Part shown: piece by piece, positions 1-8,530 of the stretch
Layout: each line of letters starts with the position of its first letter
Numbering within the stretch: the stretch's first letter is position 1
From: Corynebacterium sp. Marseille-P3884
GTDB taxonomy: Bacteria; Actinomycetota; Actinomycetes; Mycobacteriales; Mycobacteriaceae
Assembly: GCF_017942225.1 (NCBI RefSeq)
Contig: NZ_JAGKSD010000008.1
Location: 1 to 64,000 of the forward strand
Direction: 5' to 3'
Length of the DNA: 64,000 nt
The notes under the pieces: generated by a model
What the model was told of the DNA's origin: nothing
Databases searched by the model: none
Seen by the model: only the letters and a program-made list of their open reading frames with translations
Program-made: the position numbers and the translations under genes

Positions 1-593
1 CTGTCGCCGATCAGGACATCGGCGCCCACGGCGCTGCGGGTCCGGCTGACCAGCGCATCGACGCCGCCGTTCCACGCCGCGCGGTTCAGGCCTTCGGCCG
101 CCTCGAGGATCTCGTTGGCCGCCACCGCCTGCCGCCGGGCGTGCTCGTCGCCCACTTCCTTGGAGATCAGCGCGAAGGGGGTCTTGCGGGGCACCTCGAA
201 TAGGGGCAGCTCCGCCTGAGCGCACGCCCGCACCAGCGCGGCGGGGATGGATTCGTGGTGCAGACCGGTCCCGAAGCCGAGTGCGGCGACGCCCGCGTCG
301 CTTAGAAGCTGCACGTATGCGGCGATGTCGCGGTCATGGCCCGGCTCGTCGACCGGACTGATACGCAGGCCCAGGGTGAGCACGATCGAGCGCGGGCGGA
401 CGAACTCGGCTGTCTCCACGATCTCGCTCGCCTGCACCGACTCGAATTTGCCGCGCTGTTTCTCCCCCACGGGGGAGAGATCGAGCGAACGGATTCCGTA
501 CAACCACCCGAGGTCGAGTAGCTCAGCCGCGGCGAGCACGTCGGGGCTGCCTGCAGTTTCATTCTTTTCCGTCGAGCGCGCGGACGATCCCAT
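1..593 (-). CDS. gabR: PucR-family transcriptional regulator, N-terminal part (cut by window edge)
   Basis: This open frame runs off the left edge, so only about the first 197 residues are visible. It starts at ATG 593; a GTG six bases upstream (599) is an alternative. The visible part reads as a PucR N-terminal ligand-sensing domain: an alternating alpha/beta segment with ELLDLGWLYGIRSLDLSPVG, then ETAEFVRPRSIVLTLGLRI and AGVAALGFGTGLHHESIP. The PucR-type C-terminal helix-turn-helix would lie outside the window. It is divergent from gabT with about 140 bp between them, matching the arrangement in C. glutamicum where a PucR-type activator (GabR) sits next to gabT. The family call is fairly secure; the GabR name rests on context. 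Confidence 0.7.
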   Translation of the reverse strand, partial: MGSSARSTEKNETAGSPDVLAAAELLDLGWLYGIRSLDLSPVGEKQRGKFESVQASEIVETAEFVRPRSIVLTLGLRISPVDEPGHDRDIAAYVQLLSDAGVAALGFGTGLHHESIPAALVRACAQAELPLFEVPRKTPFALISKEVGDEHARRQAVAANEILEAAEGLNRAAWNGGVDALVSRTRSAVGADVLIGD

Positions 594-731
594 GGACACA
601 GTGTATAAGTTGGCGCGAAAAGATGGACATGGCGTCGGTTGCCCTCAGGGTGGGAGCGGGACGGATACTACAGCCATGAAACCGCTGGCCCCGTCCGGGA
701 CAGCACGCCGAATTGGAAAGGAACCCGCACC

Positions 732-2060
732 ATGCAGGATCTCGAGTACCGTCTCCCCCAGGTTCGCAGCATTAACACCGAACTGCCTGGCCCGAAGAGC
801 GCCGCGCTGAACGAGCGCCGCGGTAAGGCCGTCGCAGCAGCAATGAGCCCGGGCCTGCCCGGCTACGTTGTCGACGCCGACGGCGGCGTGCTTGTTGACG
901 CTGACGGCAACTCCTTCGTCGATTTCGCATCCGGCATCGCCGTGACCTCTGTCGGCGCGTCCAACAAGAGCGTTGTCGACGCTGTCTCCGAAGCCGCCGG
1001 CCACTTCACCCACACTTGCTTCATGGTCAGCCCCTACGAGAGCTACCTCCAGGTCGCGGAGCTGCTCAACGAGCTGACCCCGGGCGACTTCGAGAAGCGC
1101 ACAGTCCTGCTCAACTCCGGCGCCGAGGCTGTGGAGAACGCCGTGAAGATCGCGCGTTCCTACACCCACAAGACCGGCGTGGCAGTCTTCGATTACGCCT
1201 ACCACGGCCGCACCAACCTCACCATGGCCATGACCGCGAAGAACAAGCCGTACAAGTCCTCCTTCGGCCCGTTCGCCAGCGAAGTGCACCGCGCACCGAT
1301 GTCCTACCCGCTCCGCGACGGCCTGAAGGGCGACGAGGCCGCCGAGCGCACGATCCGCTTCCTCGAGCAGAATGTCGGCGCCGAGAACCTCGCGTGCGTG
1401 GTCATCGAGCCGATCCAGGGCGAGGGCGGCTTCATCGAGCCGGCTGAGGGCTTCCTCCCGGCCGTCGTCGACTGGTGCCGCGAGAATAACGTCGTGTTCA
1501 TCGCCGACGAGATCCAGGCCGGCTTCTGCCGTTCCGGCGAGTGGTTCTCCTCCAGCTTCGAGGGCATCGAGCCGGATCTCATCACCACCGCGAAGGGCAT
1601 CGCCGGCGGCATGCCGCTGTCCGCTGTGACTGGCCGCGCCGAGATCATGGACGCGCCGATGGCCGGCGGCCTGGGCGGCACCTACGGCGGCAACCCAGTG
1701 GCCTGCGCCGCTGCCATCGCCGCCATCGAGGAAATGAAGGAACACAACCTCGCTCTCCGCGCCAAGGAGATCGCGAACGTGATCCACGAGGAGCTCGACC
1801 CGCTGACCGAGCTCGACGAGATCGCCGAGATCCGCGGCCGCGGCGCCATGATCGCCGTCGAGCTGGTGACCAAGGACGGCAAGCCGAATCCCGAGCTGAC
1901 CGCCAAGGTCGCCGCCGAGTGCAAGGCCGCCGGCGTGCTCATCCTCACCTGCGGCCTCGACGGCAACGTCGTCCGCCTTCTGCCGTCCCTGGTGATCCCG
2001 GAGGAGCTGCTGCGCGACGGCCTGCGCGTCATGGCGGAGGCTGTGCGCAACAACATCTAA
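732..2060 (+). CDS. gabT: 4-aminobutyrate aminotransferase
   Basis: Class-III PLP-dependent aminotransferase, 442 residues, cytoplasmic. It transfers the amino group of GABA to 2-oxoglutarate, giving succinate semialdehyde and glutamate. Visible motifs are the N-terminal DADGNSFVDFASGIAV, the cofactor region NSGAEAVENAVKIAR, the conserved VVIEPIQGEGGF, the DEIQAGFCRSG segment holding the cofactor-ring Asp, and the Schiff-base lysine in TTAKGIAGGMP (about residue 288). The frame is open further upstream, but ATG 732 has a good ribosome-binding site (GGAAAGGA, about 715-722) and is where similarity to GabT begins. It is the first gene to the right of the PucR regulator and converges with the TetR gene, leaving only 4 bp between stop codons. 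Confidence 0.9.
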   Translation: MQDLEYRLPQVRSINTELPGPKSAALNERRGKAVAAAMSPGLPGYVVDADGGVLVDADGNSFVDFASGIAVTSVGASNKSVVDAVSEAAGHFTHTCFMVSPYESYLQVAELLNELTPGDFEKRTVLLNSGAEAVENAVKIARSYTHKTGVAVFDYAYHGRTNLTMAMTAKNKPYKSSFGPFASEVHRAPMSYPLRDGLKGDEAAERTIRFLEQNVGAENLACVVIEPIQGEGGFIEPAEGFLPAVVDWCRENNVVFIADEIQAGFCRSGEWFSSSFEGIEPDLITTAKGIAGGMPLSAVTGRAEIMDAPMAGGLGGTYGGNPVACAAAIAAIEEMKEHNLALRAKEIANVIHEELDPLTELDEIAEIRGRGAMIAVELVTKDGKPNPELTAKVAAECKAAGVLILTCGLDGNVVRLLPSLVIPEELLRDGLRVMAEAVRNNI

Positions 2061-2064
2061 AGAT

Positions 2065-2763
2065 TCAGGCTGAGCTGGATGGGCCTAGCATTCCGTCCAG
2101 CAAGCTTTCAAGGCCGTCCCGGAAGGGCTGGTCGGCATAAGGGTTAGCGTCGCGCTGACCCTTTTTTACTGTCGGAGTGCCGCCGGCTGCGCTGGCACGC
2201 ATCGCTTCGGCGGCGCGGCCGAGCGCGGAGTGCTCGTCAGCGATCGCGGCGGGATCGAACAGATCCGCCGGAGCATTGACATCCCAGGCGGAGCCGTAAA
2301 TGAACGATTCCATCGCGATGATCCGGCCCATGACCTGCTCCGGCGGGCAGCCGGCGGCCTCCATCGCGCGTGCGACCACCTCGTACATCTCCTGCGTGCG
2401 CGGCGAGTCCCCGATGGGCTGTGCAGCGATCAGCGGAATCAACGGAGTGTGGCTGGCGAAGACGTCGCGGTAGGACATCGCCCACAGCTCCAGGGCGCGG
2501 CGGTATCCCGCCCCGGCTTCGAGGGCCTGCTCTAAAGGTGCGACGTCGACAAGCTGCATGACGGCGTCTTGCAGCAAGTAGAAGAGTTCGTCCTTGCCCG
2601 AAATGTGGTTGTAGAGCGCGCTCGGCGCAACTCCAATGCGGCGAGCGAGCGCGGCCATCGTGAGTGCGGTGTAACCCTTTTCGGAGGCGATGTCGAGGGC
2701 CGCGTCGCCGATTTTCTGCCGGCTGACCAGGGATTCTGTGGGACGACCGCGCTCATTAGCCAT
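2065..2763 (-). CDS. TetR/AcrR-family transcriptional repressor
   Basis: 232 residues. The N-terminal DNA-binding domain (about residues 14-65) is typical of TetR: IGDAALDIASEKGYTALTMA, then the recognition helix in RRIGVAPSALYNHISGKDEL. The rest is an all-helical ligand-binding domain resembling the TetR_C class, with WAMSYRDVFASHTPLIPLI. It is divergently transcribed from puo, and a 19-bp palindrome lies between them, so it is probably autoregulated and represses the puo-usp-permease genes. The inducer cannot be read from sequence; putrescine or a GABA-pathway aldehyde would fit. The last third of the gene also carries the gabT terminator on the other strand, which codes for the VKKGQRD stretch. 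Confidence 0.88.
   Translation of the reverse strand: MANERGRPTESLVSRQKIGDAALDIASEKGYTALTMAALARRIGVAPSALYNHISGKDELFYLLQDAVMQLVDVAPLEQALEAGAGYRRALELWAMSYRDVFASHTPLIPLIAAQPIGDSPRTQEMYEVVARAMEAAGCPPEQVMGRIIAMESFIYGSAWDVNAPADLFDPAAIADEHSALGRAAEAMRASAAGGTPTVKKGQRDANPYADQPFRDGLESLLDGMLGPSSSA
2139..2167 (+). terminator. Rho-independent terminator for gabT, inside the tetR coding region
   Basis: An 11-bp stem (AAGGGTTAGCG, 2139-2149, against CGCTGACCCTT, 2153-2163, with one T-G wobble) closes a 3-nt loop and ends in six T residues (2162-2167). It lies about 80 bp past the gabT stop, on the strand that encodes gabT, but inside the 3' part of the oppositely oriented TetR gene. Confidence 0.7.
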
Positions 2764-2812
2764 GTGACACTTCCTTCATCTCGCAATCGACTGTACCCTG
2801 GATCACACCATT

Positions 2813-2831
2813 TAATGAATGGCGTTCATTA
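2813..2831. promoter_or_regulatory. Palindromic operator between tetR and puo
   Basis: Inverted repeat TAATGAA-TGGCG-TTCATTA: perfect 7-bp arms and a 5-bp centre, 19 bp in all. It lies between the divergent TetR-family gene and puo, 50 bp upstream of the regulator start and about 55 bp upstream of the oxidase start. Size, symmetry and place are as expected for a TetR-family operator. Inference only. Confidence 0.6.
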
Positions 2832-2885
2832 CCCGCGACGGTCGGCGCTGCCGACCTCACGTACCTCATGTACAGGAGTAAAAGC

Positions 2886-4382
2886 ATGACTTCTAGCGCA
2901 CCCAAGACCGAGATCGAACGCGATGTTGTCGTCGTCGGCGCTGGCCCCGCCGGCCTCATGGCCGCCCGCACCCTGAAGAAGGCCGGAAAGTCCGTCGCAG
3001 TCCTCGAAGCCCGCGAGCGCGTCGGCGGCCGCACCTGGAACGGCCGCGTGCGCGACGACAACGGCGTGGACCACTTCGTCGAGCTCGGCGGTCAGTGGAT
3101 CTCCCCCGACCAGACCCGCCTCATCGAGCTTGTCGACGAGCTGGGCCTGTCCACCTTCCAGCGTTACCGCGAAGGCAAGTCCATCTACCTCTCCCCCAAC
3201 GGTGAGCGCCACGAGTACGAGGGCCCGGTCTTTCCGGCTGCTGACAGCACTCAGGCCGAGATGGACAAACTGATCAAGATTCTCGACGATTTGGCAGCCG
3301 AGATCGGCGCCAAGGAGCCGTGGGCACACCCGAAGGCCGCGGAGCTCGACTCCATCTCCTTCCGTCACTGGCTCGAGCAGCAGTCCGACGACGAAGAGGC
3401 GATCGACAACATCTCCATCTACGTCGCTTCCGGCATGCTGACCAAGCCGTCCTTCACGTTCTCCGCCCTGCAGGCCGTGCTGATGGCCGCCTCCGCCGGC
3501 TCCTTCTCCAATCTCGTGGATGAGGACTTCATCCTCGACCGCCGTGTCGAAGGCGGCATGATGTCCGTCTCCGAGACCCTGGCCGCAGAGCTCGGCGACG
3601 ATGTCTTCTTGGGCACCCCGGTCCGTGAGATCCAGTGGGCCCAGCCTGACCCGTCCACCGAAGACAGCCTGAACAACGTCAAGCCGGACGTGCGCAACGG
3701 CATCCCGAACAACGGCGAGCCGGGTGAGGTCACCGTCGTCTCCGAGCAGGTGACCGTCCGCGCCAAGAACGTCGTCATCGCTGTTCCGCCGAACCTGTAC
3801 AACCGCATTTCCTACGTCCCGCCGATGCCGCGCGACCTGCATATCGCTCACCAGCACATCTCCATGGGCCTGGTCATCAAGGTGCACGCCATCTACGAGA
3901 CGCCGTTCTGGCGCGACAAGGGTCTGTCCGGCACCGGCTTCGGCGGCGGCCGTCTGGTCCAGGAGGTCTACGACAACACCAACCGCGGCCAGAACATCGC
4001 TGGTGGCACCGCTGGCGAGGAGGACACCTACGGCACGCTCGTGGGCTTCGTCTCCGATGTCTACGCCGAGGAGATGTGGCACTTGCCGGAGGAAGAGCGC
4101 AAGCAGCGCATTTTGTCCGCCATGGCCGAGTACCTGGGGCCGGAGACCATGGAGCCGATCGCGTTCTACCTCTCCGACATGGCTGCTGAGGAGTGGACCC
4201 GTGGTGCCTACGCCACCAGCTACGACCTGGGCGGCCTGTCCCGCTGGGGCCACCTGCAGAACCAGCCGGTCGGACCGATCCACTTCGCATGCTCCGATAT
4301 CGCCGACGAGGGTTACCAGCACGTCGATGGCGCTATCCGCCAGGGCGAGCGCGCTGCGAACGCCATCCTCGATAACGGATAG
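2886..4382 (+). CDS. puo: Putrescine oxidase (flavin monoamine-oxidase family)
   Basis: 498-residue FAD-dependent amine oxidase. The expected reaction is putrescine + O2 to 4-aminobutanal + NH3 + H2O2, in the cytoplasm. The dinucleotide-binding fold is clear at the N-terminus (VVVVGAGPAGLMAARTLKKA, then LEARERVGGRTWNGRV), followed by ELGGQWISPDQTRL. The C-terminal FAD segment DEGYQHVDGAIRQGERAANAI is also typical. ATG 2886 was chosen over the in-frame ATG at 2868 because AGGAG (2874-2878) lies 7 nt before it. Actinobacterial putrescine oxidases (Rhodococcus, Kocuria) have this length. The neighbouring GABA genes support putrescine as substrate, although another mono- or diamine is possible. 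Confidence 0.82.
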   Translation: MTSSAPKTEIERDVVVVGAGPAGLMAARTLKKAGKSVAVLEARERVGGRTWNGRVRDDNGVDHFVELGGQWISPDQTRLIELVDELGLSTFQRYREGKSIYLSPNGERHEYEGPVFPAADSTQAEMDKLIKILDDLAAEIGAKEPWAHPKAAELDSISFRHWLEQQSDDEEAIDNISIYVASGMLTKPSFTFSALQAVLMAASAGSFSNLVDEDFILDRRVEGGMMSVSETLAAELGDDVFLGTPVREIQWAQPDPSTEDSLNNVKPDVRNGIPNNGEPGEVTVVSEQVTVRAKNVVIAVPPNLYNRISYVPPMPRDLHIAHQHISMGLVIKVHAIYETPFWRDKGLSGTGFGGGRLVQEVYDNTNRGQNIAGGTAGEEDTYGTLVGFVSDVYAEEMWHLPEEERKQRILSAMAEYLGPETMEPIAFYLSDMAAEEWTRGAYATSYDLGGLSRWGHLQNQPVGPIHFACSDIADEGYQHVDGAIRQGERAANAILDNG

Positions 4383-4393
4383 GAATAGGTGAT

Positions 4394-5335
4394 ATGACAC
4401 AGCCGTCACCACAACCCACTGACCAGGGACCGGCGAAGATCCTGGTCGGATACCTCGCCACTCCGTCCGGCAGCGATGCCTTGAACCTCGGCATCGGCCT
4501 GGCGCGGAGTTGGAATGCCGACCTCGAAATCGCGATGGTCGTCCCCCACTCCGAGGCACATTCCGGCACGTACCCACACACACGGGCGCATGAGACGGTG
4601 ATCAGCCGCAAGCTGAGCACATGGCTGGAAGACGCGCTCGCGAAAGTTCCCGACGAGATCAACGCCACCGGCCGGGTCGTGTCGGGAAGCGACGCTGCGC
4701 GCTCGCTCCACCGCACTGCGAAGGAGCTGGACTGCGACCTGATCATTCTGGGGACCCGCGGTGGCGGACTGCTCCGTCGGTTCAGCATCGGGTCGTCGGC
4801 GAACACGCTGCTGCATTCGTCGTCGATCCCCGTCGCACTGGCACCGCCGCGCTACGAGGCTCCGGAGCGCATCAGCCGCATCTCCTGCATGTTCGGCACG
4901 CTCTCCGGATCGCACGAGCTGATCGACACAGCGATCCAGACAGCGAAGAAGTCCGGCAGCGAGCTCCGCCTCATCTCCTTCCTCACCCAGGAAGACGCAG
5001 GCGCGCTCAACCAGGAAGTCAGCCACAAGGTGCTGGAAAACGTCGAGGCGAACGCGAACCGCTACCTCGCGGAACAAGCAAAGCAGCTTGTCGACGCCGG
5101 GTCTGCCTCCACCGAAATCGTCACCGGAAAGACGGTCGCTGAGGCAGCCACCGAACTGGAGTGGAACGACGACGAAATCCTGCTCGCCGGGTCGTCGCGC
5201 CTGGCCACTGCAGGCCGAGTGTTCATGGGCCCGCGCGCTGCGAAGGTGCTTCGCACCCTGCCGATTCCGCTCGTGATCACTCCCGCACTGGAAAAGAAGG
5301 ACGAGTCCGATAAGGCGGGTGATGAGCATGCGTAA
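4394..5335 (+). CDS. Tandem-domain universal stress protein
   Basis: 313 residues holding two UspA-like domains. The first (about 14-155) has ILVGYLATPSGSDALNLGIG and the ATP-loop-like LIILGTRGGGLLRRFSIGSSANTLLHSS; the second (about 160-300) ends in a degenerate loop, ILLAGSSRLATAGRVFMGPRAAKVLR. The G-x2-G-x9-G(S/T) nucleotide signature is recognisable in the first domain and less exact in the second. It starts 11 bp after puo and overlaps the permease gene, so it is in one operon with amine uptake and oxidation. The role is unknown; H2O2 and ammonia made by the oxidase may be why a stress protein is co-expressed (inference). Confidence 0.85.
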   Translation: MTQPSPQPTDQGPAKILVGYLATPSGSDALNLGIGLARSWNADLEIAMVVPHSEAHSGTYPHTRAHETVISRKLSTWLEDALAKVPDEINATGRVVSGSDAARSLHRTAKELDCDLIILGTRGGGLLRRFSIGSSANTLLHSSSIPVALAPPRYEAPERISRISCMFGTLSGSHELIDTAIQTAKKSGSELRLISFLTQEDAGALNQEVSHKVLENVEANANRYLAEQAKQLVDAGSASTEIVTGKTVAEAATELEWNDDEILLAGSSRLATAGRVFMGPRAAKVLRTLPIPLVITPALEKKDESDKAGDEHA

Positions 5336-6875
5336 GAAGGCAGAGAACCTGGCACACCAGCCGTCGCAAAGCGAAAAGGGCCTCATCGCAGGACGCGTCG
5401 GCCTCATCGGCGCCGTCGTGATCGGCGTGAGCTGTATCGCTCCCTCGTACACGCTGACATCCGGTCTCGGCCCGACGATCTCTGAAGTCGGCGACCACGT
5501 CCCCGCCATCCTGCTGCTGGGTTTCTTCCCCATGCTGCTCGTCGCGTTCGCCTACCGCGAGCTGAATAACCGAGTCCCCGACTCGGGCACCTCGTTCACG
5601 TGGGCGACGAAAGCATTCGGCCCCTGGGTCGGCTGGATGGGCGGATGGGGACTGATCACCGCGACGATCCTGGTGCTGTCGAATCTCGCAGCTGTGGCCG
5701 TGGACTTCTTCTATATTCTGCTCGCCCAGCTCACCGGCAATGACGCGATCGCGGATCTCACTCGCAACCTGTGGGTGAATATCCCGACGACGATCGCGCT
5801 GCTCGCAGTCGCCGCATACATCTCGTACCGCGGGCTCGAGTCCACGGAGAAACTCCAGTACTTCCTGGTCGCCTTGCAGCTGTTCACCCTCGTGCTCTTC
5901 GGCGGAATGGCGCTCTGGAACGCGTACCACGGCAAAGGCTTCGATTTTCACCCGGTTGAGGCGGATTGGTTCAATCCGCTGACCATCGGTGACTTCTCGA
6001 CAGTCGCAGCTGGCATCTCCCTGTCGATCTTCATGTTCTGGGGCTGGGACGTCACCCTGACCATGAACGAGGAGACGAAGGATCCGGAGAAAACTCCGGG
6101 CCGCGCGGCCACGCTCACCGTGCTCGTGGTCATCACCGTCTATGTCCTCACCGCTGTCGCGGTCGTGGCGTGGGCAGGCACCGGCGACACCGGCTTGGGC
6201 GCCGGCAACCCGGAGAACCAAGAATCGATCTTCGCCGCACTGGCGAGCCCGGTCATGGGACCGTGGGCGATTCTGATGTCGATTTCGGTGCTGGCGAGTT
6301 CATTCGCCTCCCTGCAGTCGACGATGGTCGGTCCTGCCCGCACCCTGCTGGCGATGGGCTTCTACAAGGCGCTGCCGCCGATTTTCGCGCAGATTAGCCC
6401 GAAATTTCACACCCCGGCAGTGGCTACTGCTGCCTCCGCTATCGCGGCGGGCGGGTTCTACACCGTGACCCGAATCGCGTCGGAAAATGCACTGTGGGAC
6501 ACGATCACTGCCTTGGGTCTGATGATCTGCTTTTACTACGGCATCACCGCGTTTGCCTGTGTGTGGTTCTTCCGCAAGGAGATCACGGATTCGGTGCGCG
6601 GCTTCATCTTCCGCTTCTTGCTGCCGTTGATCGGCGGCACGATGCTTCTGGCGATGTTCTTCGTCACCGCATTCGACTCGATCGATCCGTCCTACGGCTC
6701 CGGCTCCTCGATCTTTGGCGTGGGAACCGTGTTCGTGCTCGGTATGGGCATCCTCCTGCTTGGCGCCGTGCTCATGCTGTTCACACGCCTGCGGCACCCG
6801 GCGTTCTTCCGCAACGAGACCCTGCCGCGGACCACGGCTGAAGACGATGATCAAGGCGAGATGTTGACCATCTAG
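5322..6875 (+). CDS. APC-superfamily amino acid/polyamine permease
   Basis: About 517 residues with roughly 12 hydrophobic segments, an inner-membrane secondary transporter of the APC superfamily. The first helix, GLIGAVVIGVSCIAPSYTLT, followed by PAILLLGFFPMLLVAFAYRELN and DSGTSFTWATKAFGPWVGWM, matches the conserved APC start (a break in TM1 and the consensus region of TM2-3). Starts are possible at GTG 5319, ATG 5322 and ATG 5328; a Shine-Dalgarno-like AAGGCGGG lies just upstream at about 5312, and I use ATG 5322. It overlaps the end of the usp gene. Given the puo, gabT and gabD neighbours, the likely substrate is putrescine or GABA; specificity cannot be read from sequence. Confidence 0.85.
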   Translation: MSMRKKAENLAHQPSQSEKGLIAGRVGLIGAVVIGVSCIAPSYTLTSGLGPTISEVGDHVPAILLLGFFPMLLVAFAYRELNNRVPDSGTSFTWATKAFGPWVGWMGGWGLITATILVLSNLAAVAVDFFYILLAQLTGNDAIADLTRNLWVNIPTTIALLAVAAYISYRGLESTEKLQYFLVALQLFTLVLFGGMALWNAYHGKGFDFHPVEADWFNPLTIGDFSTVAAGISLSIFMFWGWDVTLTMNEETKDPEKTPGRAATLTVLVVITVYVLTAVAVVAWAGTGDTGLGAGNPENQESIFAALASPVMGPWAILMSISVLASSFASLQSTMVGPARTLLAMGFYKALPPIFAQISPKFHTPAVATAASAIAAGGFYTVTRIASENALWDTITALGLMICFYYGITAFACVWFFRKEITDSVRGFIFRFLLPLIGGTMLLAMFFVTAFDSIDPSYGSGSSIFGVGTVFVLGMGILLLGAVLMLFTRLRHPAFFRNETLPRTTAEDDDQGEMLTI

Positions 6876-6985
6876 GCAGCGCACAAGGCACATCTGATTC
6901 ACAGGGCGCCTCCCTACACTGGGCCGCACAAAAGAACACAGAAAACGAACACAGACAACGAAAGCTCTACGAATTAAGGAGAAAC

Positions 6986-8371
6986 ATGGCTGAGAAAGAT
7001 ATGTCCTACCGGGTAGAAAACCCGGCCACCGGCGAGGTCATCACGACCTTCCCCACCGCTACCGACGATGAGATCCAGGAGGTTCTCGCCGCCTCGGAAA
7101 AGGGCTTTAAAGAATGGTCCGCCCTCGACATTGCTGAGCGTAAGAAGTACGTGCTGCGCATCGCCGAGCTTTTCGACGAGCGCCAGGACGAGCTCGTGGA
7201 GATCATCGGCCGCGAAATGGGCAAGTCGCGCCCCCACGCCATTGACGAGGTGGAGCTGTCCGCCAATATCTTCCGCTACTACGCGAATAACGGCGAAGAG
7301 TTCGCCGCTGACCGGAAGATCGAGAGCTTCAACGGCGGCACTGCTGTGATCCGTCACCTCCCCCTCGGTGCCCTGGTGGGCATCATGCCGTGGAACTTCC
7401 CCTACTACCAGGTCGCACGTTTCGCCGCGCCGAACCTGATGAACGGAAACTCCATCATTCTCAAGCACGCTGAGATTTGTCCGGAGTCCTCCGCCGCGAT
7501 CCAGAAGATCGTCGAGGATGCTGGTGTCCCCGCGGGCGTGTACCAGAACGTGTACGCCTCCCACGATCAGATCACCACGATGATCGAGGATCCTCGCGTT
7601 CAGGGCGTCTCTCTGACCGGTTCCGAGCGCGCCGGCGCCGCTGTCGGCGCGACGGCAGGCAAGAACCTGAAGAAGGCAGTCTTGGAGCTCGGCGGCAACG
7701 ACCCCTACGTGCTGCTGGACACCGACGACGTGAAGGCCGCCGCTGAGCTGGCATGGGAGACCCGCATCTACAACATGGGCCAGGTCTGCAACGGCAATAA
7801 GCGCATGATCGTCATGGATGACATCTACGACGAGTTCGTCGACGAGCTGGTCAAGCTCGCCGAGCAAGCGAAGCCCGGCACGCCTGAGGAAGCGGGCGAG
7901 AACGGCATCTACTCCCCGCTGTCTTCCCGCGACGCTGCCGAGCGTCTCGACAAGCAGGTCTCCCGCGCTGTCAAGGAAGGTGCAACGCTTCGCGCCGGTG
8001 GCGGCCTCGGTGACAACGCCTACTATGCCCCGGCCGTGATCACCGACTTGGGCAAGGACAACTCGGTGTACAGCGAGGAGCTCTTCGGCCCGATCGCCCT
8101 CGTCTTCAAGGTTTCCTCCGACGAGGAAGCTCTCGAGCTGGCCAACGACACCCAGTACGGCCTCGGCGGCGCCGTCTTCTCCCAGGACACGGAGCGCGCA
8201 CGCGCAATCGCCCGCCAGATCAACTCCGGCATGGCGAACGTGAATACCCCCGCAGGAGAGGGCGAAGAGATTCCGTTCGGTGGCGTGAAGCGCTCCGGCT
8301 TCGGTCGCGAGCTCGGACCGCTGGGCATGGACGAATTCGTCAACAAGCAGCTGTACTTCGAAGAGGACTAA
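6986..8371 (+). CDS. gabD: Succinate-semialdehyde dehydrogenase (aldehyde dehydrogenase family)
   Basis: 461-residue NAD(P)-dependent aldehyde dehydrogenase that would oxidise succinate semialdehyde to succinate. Present are the cofactor-site PWNFPYYQVARFAAPNLMNG, the general-base Glu in LELGGNDP (about residue 234), the nucleophile Cys268 in MGQVCNGNKR, and the EELFGPIA motif. Length and motifs are closest to the short, roughly 460-residue class (YneI/Sad-like). A clear AAGGAG (6976-6981) precedes ATG 6986. It is the last gene of the catabolic locus and is followed by a strong terminator. It is the only aldehyde dehydrogenase here, so it might also act on 4-aminobutanal made by putrescine oxidase; the exact substrate is inferred. 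Confidence 0.82.
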   Translation: MAEKDMSYRVENPATGEVITTFPTATDDEIQEVLAASEKGFKEWSALDIAERKKYVLRIAELFDERQDELVEIIGREMGKSRPHAIDEVELSANIFRYYANNGEEFAADRKIESFNGGTAVIRHLPLGALVGIMPWNFPYYQVARFAAPNLMNGNSIILKHAEICPESSAAIQKIVEDAGVPAGVYQNVYASHDQITTMIEDPRVQGVSLTGSERAGAAVGATAGKNLKKAVLELGGNDPYVLLDTDDVKAAAELAWETRIYNMGQVCNGNKRMIVMDDIYDEFVDELVKLAEQAKPGTPEEAGENGIYSPLSSRDAAERLDKQVSRAVKEGATLRAGGGLGDNAYYAPAVITDLGKDNSVYSEELFGPIALVFKVSSDEEALELANDTQYGLGGAVFSQDTERARAIARQINSGMANVNTPAGEGEEIPFGGVKRSGFGRELGPLGMDEFVNKQLYFEED

Positions 8372-8397
8372 TTAGCCCGCCCTCATCACCACTGCCA

Positions 8398-8457
8398 CTG
8401 CCCCTTCGTCTCTGCCGCTGTCGCTGTCGCGGAAACCGGAGACGAAGGGGCAGTTTT
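8398..8457 (+). terminator. Strong terminator after gabD
   Basis: Perfect 15-bp inverted repeat (8398-8412 and 8439-8453, arms beginning CTGCCCCTT and GAGACGAAG) with a 26-nt loop, directly followed by TTTT. It marks the end of the putrescine/GABA operon. Confidence 0.75.
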
Positions 8458-8516
8458 CGATGTCATTACAGATAATTAGAGTCCCATAAGTGGCGTCTAT
8501 TAGTCGTGCGTTTCGT

Positions 8517-8522
8517 TACAAT
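8517..8522 (+). promoter_or_regulatory. -10 box of the GNAT gene; leaderless arrangement
   Basis: TACAAT lies 8 nt before ATG 8531. Transcription should therefore begin at or next to the start codon, and no ribosome-binding site is visible. Confidence 0.5.
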
Positions 8523-8530
8523 TGGTGTTT

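Noticed and set aside
2829..4583. Open frame of 584 codons on the minus strand opposite puo
   Set aside because: Antisense shadow of the putrescine oxidase gene, which has clear FAD motifs.
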